Shown here: piece after piece, positions 18,251 to 26,058 of the stretch
How the letters are laid out: each line of letters starts with the position of its first letter
How positions within the stretch are numbered: position 1 is the stretch's first letter
Source of the DNA: Acidimicrobiia bacterium
GTDB taxonomy: Bacteria; Actinomycetota; Acidimicrobiia; Acidimicrobiales; AC-14
Direction of reading: 5' to 3'
Length of the DNA: 64,000 nt
Assembly: GCA_023264995.1 (NCBI GenBank)
Contig: JAHFUR010000011.1
Coordinates: 1-64,000 of the forward strand
The notes under the pieces: model-generated
What the model saw: the letters and a program-made list of their open reading frames with translations, nothing else
What the model was told of the DNA's origin: nothing
Database searches by the model: none
Position numbers and translations under genes: made by a program

Positions 18251-18457
18251 ATGCTGGATGACCGGGAGCAGCCCTCAGCAGCGATCGACGAGGACGTCCT
18301 CGATGGGGACTTGGAGCTCGAGCCGCAGGACGCCGAGCAGGTGACAGGGGGTGCCCGGTATGTGTGCCCTGGCTGCCACCACGTCCACGCCCAGTTTGAC
18401 CCGCCATGCAACCCCGGCTGCGCGCACGGCACAGGAGGGGGCGGCGGCTTCTACTAG
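18251..18457 (+). CDS. putative RiPP/bacteriocin precursor with double-glycine leader
   Basis: 68 aa. The acidic leader (residues 1-34) ends LELEPQDAEQVTGG, a double-glycine site with Val at -4 and Leu at -12, as C39 peptidases require. The 34-residue core begins ARYVCPGCHHVHAQF and continues DPPCNPGCAHG, then a glycine run ending GFY. Its four Cys form a CxxC and a CxxxC pair with nearby His, suited to two disulfides or a metal site; it has one Thr and no Ser, arguing against a lanthipeptide. ATG at 18251 follows GGAGGGGAG. The next two genes are a PpiC-like protein and a C39 peptidase exporter, so role follows from context; no homolog recognised. Confidence 0.75.
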   Translation: MLDDREQPSAAIDEDVLDGDLELEPQDAEQVTGGARYVCPGCHHVHAQFDPPCNPGCAHGTGGGGGFY

Positions 18458-18468
18458 CAGCCCTTGCA

Positions 18469-19494
18469 GTGCACGAAGCAGTCGCCTCGATCGGGGACCA
18501 GGAGTTCGACCGGACCGACATCGTGCTCGTCGGCTTCGTGGACGGGAGCTGGCCGCCGTTCGAGGGCGTGGTACGGGCCGGGTTGGCGTGTGACCGGGAC
18601 GCCGGCGGGAAGGTCGGTGTCGACGACTTGCGACAGGCCGCGGTGGCGTTCCGTCGGTCCCTCGGCCTCCTGGCCTCCGACGAGCTGGACGCCTGGCTGG
18701 AAGCGCGTGACCTCTCCCGGGCTGCCCTGACCGCCTACCTGCGCCGGCGGGCCCTCGTGGAGGCGCACGCCGGCAAGCTGGACGAGGTTGTCCAGCGGAA
18801 CCCGGTGTCGAAGGACGACGTCGCCACGATCCTCCTTGCCGAGGCGGCGTGCGACGGGATCATGCGCCGCTGCGCCACGACGGCCGTCAAGTGGGCCGGG
18901 GCTCCGGGGGACGCAGGTCTCGGATCGTCGGGGCCGGCCCTTGCCGTGGCCGCCGATGTGCGCCGCAGCGCGGCCAGCCGCTTCCTCGAGCTCGACGACA
19001 CGGAGCTGGCCGCTCGGATCGGCAGCCTCCTCGACCTCCGGGCCGCGTTCGAATGTTGGGCGGCCTCGGTGGCGACCGAACCGGCGATCGCCGCGTGCAT
19101 CGACGCCCATCGCATGGATTGGCTGCGCGTCGACTTCGTGGAACTTGACTTCGACGGTGACGACGCGGCCCGCGAGGCGGCGATGTGCCTGCGGGAGGAC
19201 GGACTGGAGGTAGGCGACGTCGCTCGCACGGCCGGAGCTGCGCTGACCGAACGCAGCGTCATCCTGGGTGCCGCCGACCGGTCGGTCGCCTCCCTGCTCG
19301 TGGCCGCCCAGCCTGGCGACGTCCTCGGTCCGATGTCGGCAGAGGGGGTCACGAGCCGGCTCCTGGTCGTCGCCGGCCGCCGGCCGCCGACCGGCGACGA
19401 TCCAGCCGTCGTCGCCCGCGCCCGCCAGGTGCTCGTGGCGGCCGCGCTCGAACCTCTCGTGGCCGGGATGGTGCGCTGGCATGCTCCGCTCTGA
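18469..19494 (+). CDS. PpiC/parvulin-related putative peptide maturation protein
   Basis: 341 aa from the GTG at 18469, 11 bases after the precursor stop. The layout is SurA-like: an N-terminal ~60-residue segment (DIVLVGFVDGSWPPFEGVV), a long helical middle, and a parvulin-like C-terminal part (AAQPGDVLGPMSAEGVTSRLLVVAGRRPP, then ARQVLVAAALEPLVAGMVRW). It resembles PpiC-related proteins encoded beside peptidase-type exporters, thought to chaperone or mature the exported peptide. No signal peptide, so it would act in the cytoplasm before export. The exporter gene overlaps its last 14 bases. Confidence 0.68.
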   Translation: MHEAVASIGDQEFDRTDIVLVGFVDGSWPPFEGVVRAGLACDRDAGGKVGVDDLRQAAVAFRRSLGLLASDELDAWLEARDLSRAALTAYLRRRALVEAHAGKLDEVVQRNPVSKDDVATILLAEAACDGIMRRCATTAVKWAGAPGDAGLGSSGPALAVAADVRRSAASRFLELDDTELAARIGSLLDLRAAFECWAASVATEPAIAACIDAHRMDWLRVDFVELDFDGDDAAREAAMCLREDGLEVGDVARTAGAALTERSVILGAADRSVASLLVAAQPGDVLGPMSAEGVTSRLLVVAGRRPPTGDDPAVVARARQVLVAAALEPLVAGMVRWHAPL

Positions 19495-22400
19495 CAGCGA
19501 ACCCATGGCGGAGAGCCGCCAGGTCCTGGTCGACCTGCCCGCGGTGTCGTTCCTCAGCGCCGAGGCCCGGGAGCTCGTGGTCGAGGCGTTCGTCCCGATG
19601 CGCTTCGCCTTCGGGCAGTCGATCATTCGCCAGGGCGAGCCGGGCGACGGGTTCTACGTGCTCGCCTCGGGGCTTGCCCGGGCCGTCCTGGTCGAGCCGG
19701 GGGGTCACGAAGTCGCCCTCGGCGTCGTGCGCCCTGGCGACTCCTTCGGCGAGGACGCCCTCCTCACCGGGGCACCTCGCTCCGCCACTGTCCGGGCGTC
19801 GGGTGACGTCACCGTGTTCCGGCTGGAGCCGGCGGTGTTCCAGGCCCTGCTCCACCTCCACCCCCAGATCGAGTCGGCGCTGCGGCTCCAGTCCCGAGCC
19901 CGCCACCTGGAGACCTTCCTGCGCGTCCACTCCGCCTTCTCCCACCTCCCTCGGTCCGCCATCGCCCCCATGCTGGCCGAGCTCGAAGAGATCGAGCTGC
20001 CGGCCGGCGCGTGCGCCGTCCGCGAGGGCGATTCGCCCGGGCCCCTGTACATCGTGATGGAGGGCCGGCTGGTCGCCTACCAGGGCGAGGAGCGGCGACT
20101 GGTCGGCTACGAGCGCGCCGGCGACTTCTTCGGCGAGCTGTCCCTGTTCCGCGGCGCGCCGCGGGCCGCGACCGTCGAGGCGGTCACGCCCGTCCGCCTC
20201 CTCTCCCTCGGGGAGACCACGTTCCGGCGCCTGCTCGCAGATCACCCCGGGTTCCGGGTCCGGATAGAGGAGCAGGTGGCGGCGTACGAGCGGGCCGGAG
20301 ATGCCGCCGTGCCCCTCGACTTCGCCGAGGAGCTGCTGCCCGCGGGGGCCAGCGAGCTGCGGTTGACCGCGGCGGTGGCGGCAGCGGGCCACACCGCGGA
20401 CGGCACCGTCGATGGTGTCGCCGAGTTCGCCCCCGACCACGGAGAGTCGCTCGGACGAGCGGAGGCGTCGCCCGATCGGCGCCGTTTCCCGCTGGTGTAC
20501 CAGCTCGACGAGATGGACTGCGGCGTTGCCTGCGTCGCCATGGTCTGCCAGTACTTCGGCCAGGAGGTCGCTCGCCCGCACATCCGCTTGGCCGTCGGCA
20601 CGTCCGTCGACGGGACGAGCCTCCGGGGCATCCAGCGGGGGGGCGAGTTCGTCGGCCTGGCCGTCACGCCGGTGCGGGCCTCCAAGGCCCGGCTCGACCA
20701 GCTGCCGCTCCCGGCCATCGTCCACGTCGACCAGAACCACTGGGTTGTGCTGCATCGCGTCATGCCGAACCGGGTGGAGGTGGCCGATCCGTCGCGGGGG
20801 CGCCAGCGCCTCAGTCGCGAGAAGTTCCTTGCCCGCTGGAGCGGGTACGCCGCGCTCATCCGTCCCACCGACCGGTTGCAGCAGGCCCCGCTGGCCGCCG
20901 TCGGTCGGAGCCGGTGGCTGTGGCCCTTCATCCGCCCGCACCTCCGGCGCCTGCTGCTCGCCCTCCTGCTGACGATCGTGGGCGCGGGGGCGCAGATGCT
21001 GATCCCGGTGGTGACCCAGCGCATCGTCGACGACGCCCTCGTGCGCCGCGACTACAGCTTCCTGCACCTGCTGAGCCTGGCCCTCCTGGCCGTGCCGGTG
21101 GCGGGACTGGCCACGTCGCTCGTGCGCGGCCGGCTGCTCTCACGCGTCGCGGCCCAAATCGACGCCGCCGCCCTGGACTTCGTGACCGCCCGCCTGTTGC
21201 GGCTGCCCCTGGCCTACTTCGAGACGCGTCGCACTGGCGATCTCCAGGCCCGGCTCGACGGTCTCCGCCAGGCCCGCCAGATCGTCATCCAGCAGGGGAT
21301 GGACGGGCTCACGAGCCTGGTCCAGTTCGGGGCGGCGATGGCCGTCATGCTGGCCTACTCCTGGGCCCTCGGGCTGGCCTTCGCGGCGACGATCCCGCTC
21401 TATGCCGTTCTCCTTCGGGTCGCCGGCCGTCGCCTCCGGCGGACGTTGGAGGGGCTGGAGGAGGGCTACGGTCGCTACCGGTCCGCCCAGGTCGACGCCG
21501 TCCAGGGCATCGAGACCGTCAAGTCGCTCGGCGCCGAGGAGGGCCTTCGCCGCCGGCTTCTCGGCGAGTTCTCGGCCCTGACCGGGCGGATCGTGCGGGG
21601 CGACTTCGTCATGTTGGCCTTCGGCGGGGCGGTGAACCTGGCGACATCCGCCGTCGTCGTCGCCTTCGTCTGGCTCGGCGCTCTCCGCGTCCTTTCGGGG
21701 GCCTTCTCCGTGGGCGACTTCGTCGCCTTCAACTCACTGGTCCTCCTGGCCGTCGGGCCCCTCCAGGCCCTGCTCTCCATCTGGGACCAGCTGCAGCTCA
21801 CGTCGGTCCTGATCGCTCGCGTGCAGGACGTGGTGGAGAACGACCCCGAGCAGGGCGACGACACCGGTCTGCAGCCCGTGACGACGCTGCAGGGGCGGGT
21901 GACGCTCCACAATGTCAGCTTTCACTATCCCACCGCACCGAGCGCGCCGATCCTCTCGGACATCTCGCTCGAGGTCGCCCCGGGAACGAAGGTCGCCATC
22001 GTCGGGCGCTCGGGCTCGGGGAAGTCGACGCTGCTGAAATGCCTGGCCGGGTTGCTCGACGTCACGGCTGGGTCGATCGCCTACGACGGCGTCGCCCTGG
22101 CCGACGTGCGCCATTCCGACTTGCGGAGACATCTCGGCTTCGTCGTCCAGCAGCCCCACGTGTTCCACGACACGATCGCCCGCAACATCGCCTTCGGCGA
22201 GGACGAGCCGGACATGGGCCGGGTGCGGGCCACGGCCGAGGTGGCCGACGCGCATGAGTTCGTGGTCCGGTTCCCCCTCGGGTACGACACGCTGGTCGGC
22301 GAGAGCGGGTTACGGCTATCCGGCGGGCAGCAGCAACGGATCGCCATCGCTCGCGCCCTCTACCATCGCCCGCCCGTCCTGTTGCTCGACGAGGCCACCA

Positions 22401-22624
22401 GCTCCCTCGACACCGAGTCCGAGCGGAACGTGAAGCAGAACATCGACAAGCTGCTGCACGGGCGGACCTCGTTCGTCGTCGCCCACCGCCTGAGCACCGT
22501 TCGCGACGCCGACTTGATCGTGGTCATGGACGGCGGCCGCATCGTCGAGGTCGGCGACCACGAGGCCCTCGTCCGGCGTGAGGGCCTGTACTTCTACCTT
22601 CAGGGCCAGCAGCTGGCCCGCTGA
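19481..22624 (+). CDS. ABC exporter with two cNMP-binding domains and a C39 peptidase domain
   Basis: 1047 aa. Residues ~15-130 and ~150-265 are two cyclic-nucleotide-binding domains (FGEDALLTGAPRSATVRA; FFGELSLFRGAPRAATVEA). Residues ~338-460 are a C39 bacteriocin-processing peptidase with Cys347 (EMDCGVACVAM), His420 (NHWVVLHRV) and Asp436 (VADPSRG). Then six membrane helices (~490-770) and the nucleotide-binding domain: Walker A GRSGSGKST (842-850), signature LSGGQQQR (946), Walker B VLLLDEATSSLD. It should cleave the double-glycine leader of the 18251 product during export. ATG 19481 overlaps the upstream gene; ATG 19505 is an alternative. Confidence 0.9.
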   Translation: MLRSDSEPMAESRQVLVDLPAVSFLSAEARELVVEAFVPMRFAFGQSIIRQGEPGDGFYVLASGLARAVLVEPGGHEVALGVVRPGDSFGEDALLTGAPRSATVRASGDVTVFRLEPAVFQALLHLHPQIESALRLQSRARHLETFLRVHSAFSHLPRSAIAPMLAELEEIELPAGACAVREGDSPGPLYIVMEGRLVAYQGEERRLVGYERAGDFFGELSLFRGAPRAATVEAVTPVRLLSLGETTFRRLLADHPGFRVRIEEQVAAYERAGDAAVPLDFAEELLPAGASELRLTAAVAAAGHTADGTVDGVAEFAPDHGESLGRAEASPDRRRFPLVYQLDEMDCGVACVAMVCQYFGQEVARPHIRLAVGTSVDGTSLRGIQRGGEFVGLAVTPVRASKARLDQLPLPAIVHVDQNHWVVLHRVMPNRVEVADPSRGRQRLSREKFLARWSGYAALIRPTDRLQQAPLAAVGRSRWLWPFIRPHLRRLLLALLLTIVGAGAQMLIPVVTQRIVDDALVRRDYSFLHLLSLALLAVPVAGLATSLVRGRLLSRVAAQIDAAALDFVTARLLRLPLAYFETRRTGDLQARLDGLRQARQIVIQQGMDGLTSLVQFGAAMAVMLAYSWALGLAFAATIPLYAVLLRVAGRRLRRTLEGLEEGYGRYRSAQVDAVQGIETVKSLGAEEGLRRRLLGEFSALTGRIVRGDFVMLAFGGAVNLATSAVVVAFVWLGALRVLSGAFSVGDFVAFNSLVLLAVGPLQALLSIWDQLQLTSVLIARVQDVVENDPEQGDDTGLQPVTTLQGRVTLHNVSFHYPTAPSAPILSDISLEVAPGTKVAIVGRSGSGKSTLLKCLAGLLDVTAGSIAYDGVALADVRHSDLRRHLGFVVQQPHVFHDTIARNIAFGEDEPDMGRVRATAEVADAHEFVVRFPLGYDTLVGESGLRLSGGQQQRIAIARALYHRPPVLLLDEATSSLDTESERNVKQNIDKLLHGRTSFVVAHRLSTVRDADLIVVMDGGRIVEVGDHEALVRREGLYFYLQGQQLAR

Positions 22625-22629
22625 CTGCC

Positions 22630-22836
22630 CACCATGAGAAGCGGGGCGGCGACCGCAAGCGCTGGACCGCCGGCGCCATCTCCGACGATCGGTTCGCCGA
22701 GGCCATCGACGACCGAGAAGCCATCGAGCTGGAGCGCAGCCCGACGCTCCCCTTGATGCGGCGCGCCGACGAGCTGCGTGCCAACAATTGGGCGCTCAGC
22801 GATTCGTCCGGACCTGAACGCCTGGCAGGTCCGTGA
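22630..22836 (+). pseudogene. PIN-domain (VapC-like) toxin remnant
   Basis: In this frame, right after the exporter stop, HHEKRGGDRKRWTAGAISDD, then RFAEAIDDREAIELERSPTL and MRRADELRAN match the middle of VapC toxins (..LPLMRRAWELRAN..), but the match stops there and the frame ends at 22836. The first part of the toxin, including the catalytic Asp strand, and the C-terminal third are missing. No start codon is evident. A decayed gene. Confidence 0.6.
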
Positions 22837-23080
22837 AGGCCGCGTGGTCGGCGCTGACAACCGTGCGGGAGGCTGACCTCGCAGTTGCCGCGATGATCAG
22901 GTCGTGCGCCCCCCGGGGTCGTCCGTGGTGCCGAACATGAACGAGCAACTCTGCATGGACCTCTGCGATGGCCCGGTCGTAGTCGAGCACGGGGATGACG
23001 GCCAGTACGTCTTCAAGGCAGGCGAGGCGGGCCGCTCGCCTCTTCCCGTCGACAGGAGCACACGTCCCGCCTTCCGGCAC
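22796..23080 (-). pseudogene. PIN-domain (VapC-like) toxin, N-terminally truncated
   Basis: 94 codons. RRAARLACLEDVLAVIPVLD, then DRAIAEVHAELL, then GRPRGAHDLIIAATARSASR and TVVSADHAAFTDLPGVQV match the second half of VapC ribonuclease toxins, with the later acidic residues (E of AELL, D of GAHDL, D of SADH). The first ~60 residues with the DTN strand are absent, and no antitoxin gene is found upstream. It overlaps the tail of the plus-strand PIN remnant, so two broken toxins meet here. Bases 23081-23249 hold nothing else recognisable. Confidence 0.6.
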
Positions 23081-23249
23081 CGAGGGCGGCCGGCCGGCGG
23101 TAGCTGGCAGGTCGCGGTCCCCGAGCGCCCTTGCCGATAGCGGGCACCCCTCGCCGACCCCAACGCAACGCGGTGCCCATGCGCGATGCTGGCAACCGGC
23201 ACGTGTCGTGTTGGCGGGTGACTGGGGTGCCTCGCGGTCACAACAAAAC

Positions 23250-23284
23250 GTGCCCCTGACCTGCGATGATACAGGTCAGGGGCG
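23250..23284 (-). terminator. intrinsic terminator of tRNA-Cys
   Basis: Read on the minus strand, GCCCCTGACCTG and CAGGTCAGGGGC form a perfect 12-bp stem with an 8-base loop, followed by ACGTTTTGTTGT, just downstream of tRNA-Cys. The same sequence with the tRNA 3' end (23250-23294) is the right copy of the repeat found at 18085. Confidence 0.8.
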
Positions 23285-23288
23285 CTTG

Positions 23289-23360
23289 AGGCGGCGAGGA
23301 GAATCGAACTCCTGTACAGGGCTTTGCAGGCCCTTGCCTAAACCACTCGGCCACGCCGCC
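23289..23360 (-). tRNA. tRNA-Cys(GCA)
   Basis: Cloverleaf on the minus strand with acceptor GGCGGCG/CGCCGCC, anticodon stem AGGGC/GCCCT and loop CTGCAAA (anticodon GCA), T arm AGTTCGATTCT, discriminator U73 as expected for tRNA-Cys. CCA not encoded. Confidence 0.93.
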
Positions 23361-23407
23361 CTCGTCGGACACCTTACCGGGCGCCACACCTTGCGCCGCA
23401 CGCGCCA

Positions 23408-23455
23408 GGGCCCGCCGGCGGACGGAAGGGCCTCGAGACCGCGGACGGCGGGCCC
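23408..23455 (-). terminator. hairpin after dabA, possible operon terminator
   Basis: GGGCCCGCCG (23408-23417) and CGGCGGGCCC (23446-23455) are a perfect 10-bp inverted repeat beginning 6 bases after the dabA stop. No T run follows, so termination is an inference from position. Confidence 0.4.
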
Positions 23456-23460
23456 CGGGC

Positions 23461-26058
23461 TCATTGAACCTCCAGCGAGGCGTTGCTGTGATCCGCGCTG
23501 TCGTCGGCCGGATGCCACGTCGTCCAACTGCCGCCCGGGCTGCGGATGGACCAGCGCTCGTCCCCGCGCGAGCGGCCGGCCACGGTGATCCACTTCCCGC
23601 CGATCAGTTCTCGAAGCACCTGGTTGCGCTGGATGATCGCCTCGATGCGATCGAGGGGCGCCTGGATCACTGCGAGCAGGCGCAGGGGTTCATGCATGCG
23701 CCGGTCTCCGACGCCCACCGCCTGCGCGGGGAGGCCGACCTGGAGGTCGCCGCCCTCTCCGAGGACGACGCCAATGCCGCCCACCGGGTTGTGCAGCGTC
23801 TTGTCTCCCGCGCCGAACTGGTCGGGGTCGACCGCCGAGAAGTAGTACTGAGCGGAGATCCACTGGCCGACGACGAGCGGCGCGGTCATGATCGTCTCCA
23901 GGGCGCTGCCGTCCTCATCGCCGTCGGCGTCGTAGGCGTGCAGGAAGACGCGAGAAGCCAGGTCGAGCCCCGCGGTGATCGAGCGCGGCCCGACGACGAA
24001 CGCAGCGTTGCTGGCCAGCCCCCATTCGGGGCGCACCTGCGCCCAGTCGTGCCCCCGGACCCTGACCCCCGCCGGATCTCCGGGCAGCCGCCCGGCCCGC
24101 TCCCGTGCGAGCCGTTCGCCGGCCATCGCAACATCCCGTTCGAAGACGGCGACCAGCCCTTCGTGGGCGTCGGGCACGGTGTCGCGGTCGAGAACGGTCA
24201 CTCGGTCAGAGACGGTGTCGTGCTGGGCGGCAATGAAGAGGGTGCTGTCGGGCACCAGGATGCCCTGCTCCGCGAGGCCGGCACGCACCCCAGGGTCGTT
24301 GAGGATGGCCACGGCCACGCGGGCGCTCGGGCCCCCGGGGGCACCGCCGCAGGCACCGCAGTCATAGGAGGATGCGTGCGGGTTGTTGACGTTGTGGCTG
24401 CCGTGCCCGCAGAACACGACGAGGCGGGCGAAGCGCGTCAAGCCCATGGTCCGGACGATGCTCTTCCCGAAGGACACCCGGTCCTCGAGTGACAAGCCGG
24501 AGCTGTCGTCGTTCTTCTCCGCCTCGATAGCCGGTCGTGTCTGTGGGCGCACAGTTCGGCCCGTCGTCAGTGCTTTCAGGCGACGCACCAAGCCCGGTGC
24601 CAGCGTCCTGGCTGCCGCGGAAGGTCCCAGGATGTAACCCGCCGCCTCGGCGAGGGCGAACGGACCGCCCGGGCTCCCTTTGGCGGCGTGGAAAGCCTCG
24701 AATCCTGCGCCGACAGCTCGCTGCGCGGTGAGATAACCGACGGCGCCGTCAGGGACGAGCGGCTGTTCGGCTACCTCGTGTTCGGGCCTCAACAGCACCG
24801 GGCAGCGCGGCTCGCTTTCCGCCGACCCCAGCGGCCGCCAGCGCACAGGAACGCCGAAGAACCCGGCGAACCCGAGGGTGTCGTAGGGGCCACATGCCTC
24901 CAGGTGCCTTCGCAGGCCTTCGGAACGGGCGTCGATGCAGAAGGCCGCTTGCACGTCTGGCTGCTCGGTCAGCGGGCCGGGATCCAAGCGGGTCATCAGC
25001 CCCAGCAGGCGATCGCGGAAGTTGCCCTCCTGCGCCTCGAGCCACATCGACTTCCGCATCCGTGGCGACACCTGCTGCAGGACGGCACGCACGGCGGAGG
25101 TAGCAAACGGGTCGTCGGAACGGCTGCCGAGTGCGGCGAGAACCGCTGCCGCCCGTTGGGAGAGAAGCTCCTCGTTCTCGGCCTCCTCGTCCCGAAGCTC
25201 CGCTGGCCGGGAAGCTACGCCGTGGGCCGCAGCCGCCGTCGCCGCCACTTGGGCGGCGAGCAGGTCCACAAGGCGCAACGGGGGACGGTGGTGGTTTGGC
25301 GGAGCCCACTCTTCGCTCCAGCGCGCGTACCCGGCCCAGCCGGGCAGCCGGCCGAGGTGCTCACGAAGGGCGCCGACGCGATCGCCACCGACATCCAGCG
25401 CGTCGAGGGAAGCGGCGAGGGCCTCGACCGGCCGATCAGGTAGTTGCGCCAGCCACTGCAAACCACTCGGGCCAGCGATGCGCCGGAGTCGCCTGTCGCT
25501 CGGCGCCAGCACCTTCCACGCACGGAAGAACCCGTCCTCGCGGCCCGGCATGGGCCACGGAACGTGGGCCTCGTCGACGAAGACGGCGCACCACGCGGCG
25601 ACAAGCTGACTGACCGCCCGGACGGTCGCAACATCGGTGCGGCCGACCCTGTCGCCGGCGGTCTCCCGTGGTCTGTCGTCCGGTCCACGGAGGAGGTCCA
25701 GGCGAACGAGCTCCACCACGTCGACCATTCGCGCCCCGATCTCCACGCTGGGCTGCGACGCGAGCTTCGAGTTGACTTCGACAATGGCGCGCCGGAGATC
25801 GGCATCGGTGACGGCCCCGCGTGCATGGGCTTCCCGGAATGCGACGAGCGTCAGATGGGTACGCGCCCGCAACCACCGGCGGGCGACGGCGGTGGCCTCG
25901 TCAAAGGGCAGGTGCTGCAGGCCGAGGAGGGGGTTGACTGCCACGAAGCTGGTCACCGGCCAGAGCGGGGCGATGATCTCCGCCGCCTCGGAGACATCGG
26001 CGAGGAGCTCCGTCTCGCGCGTCGAGAGCCCGCGGTGCTCTTCGTCGTGGTTGCTCAT
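23461..26058 (-). CDS. dabA: inorganic carbon transporter subunit DabA (DUF2309)
   Basis: 865 aa, the usual length of DabA. It is the soluble, beta-carbonic-anhydrase-like subunit of the energy-coupled CO2 hydration pump. Zinc-site motifs are present: FCIDARSEGLRRHLE (Cys and Asp ligands) and VVFCGHGSHNVNNPHASS followed by YDCGACGG (His and Cys ligands). Other conserved segments are LLGLQHLPFDEA near the N-terminus and LHNPVGGIGVVLGEGGDL near the C-terminus. It overlaps dabB by 4 bases (ATGA) and closes the carboxysome-linked unit, supplying bicarbonate for the carboxysome. Confidence 0.93.
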   Translation of the reverse strand: MSNHDEEHRGLSTRETELLADVSEAAEIIAPLWPVTSFVAVNPLLGLQHLPFDEATAVARRWLRARTHLTLVAFREAHARGAVTDADLRRAIVEVNSKLASQPSVEIGARMVDVVELVRLDLLRGPDDRPRETAGDRVGRTDVATVRAVSQLVAAWCAVFVDEAHVPWPMPGREDGFFRAWKVLAPSDRRLRRIAGPSGLQWLAQLPDRPVEALAASLDALDVGGDRVGALREHLGRLPGWAGYARWSEEWAPPNHHRPPLRLVDLLAAQVAATAAAAHGVASRPAELRDEEAENEELLSQRAAAVLAALGSRSDDPFATSAVRAVLQQVSPRMRKSMWLEAQEGNFRDRLLGLMTRLDPGPLTEQPDVQAAFCIDARSEGLRRHLEACGPYDTLGFAGFFGVPVRWRPLGSAESEPRCPVLLRPEHEVAEQPLVPDGAVGYLTAQRAVGAGFEAFHAAKGSPGGPFALAEAAGYILGPSAAARTLAPGLVRRLKALTTGRTVRPQTRPAIEAEKNDDSSGLSLEDRVSFGKSIVRTMGLTRFARLVVFCGHGSHNVNNPHASSYDCGACGGAPGGPSARVAVAILNDPGVRAGLAEQGILVPDSTLFIAAQHDTVSDRVTVLDRDTVPDAHEGLVAVFERDVAMAGERLARERAGRLPGDPAGVRVRGHDWAQVRPEWGLASNAAFVVGPRSITAGLDLASRVFLHAYDADGDEDGSALETIMTAPLVVGQWISAQYYFSAVDPDQFGAGDKTLHNPVGGIGVVLGEGGDLQVGLPAQAVGVGDRRMHEPLRLLAVIQAPLDRIEAIIQRNQVLRELIGGKWITVAGRSRGDERWSIRSPGGSWTTWHPADDSADHSNASLEVQ

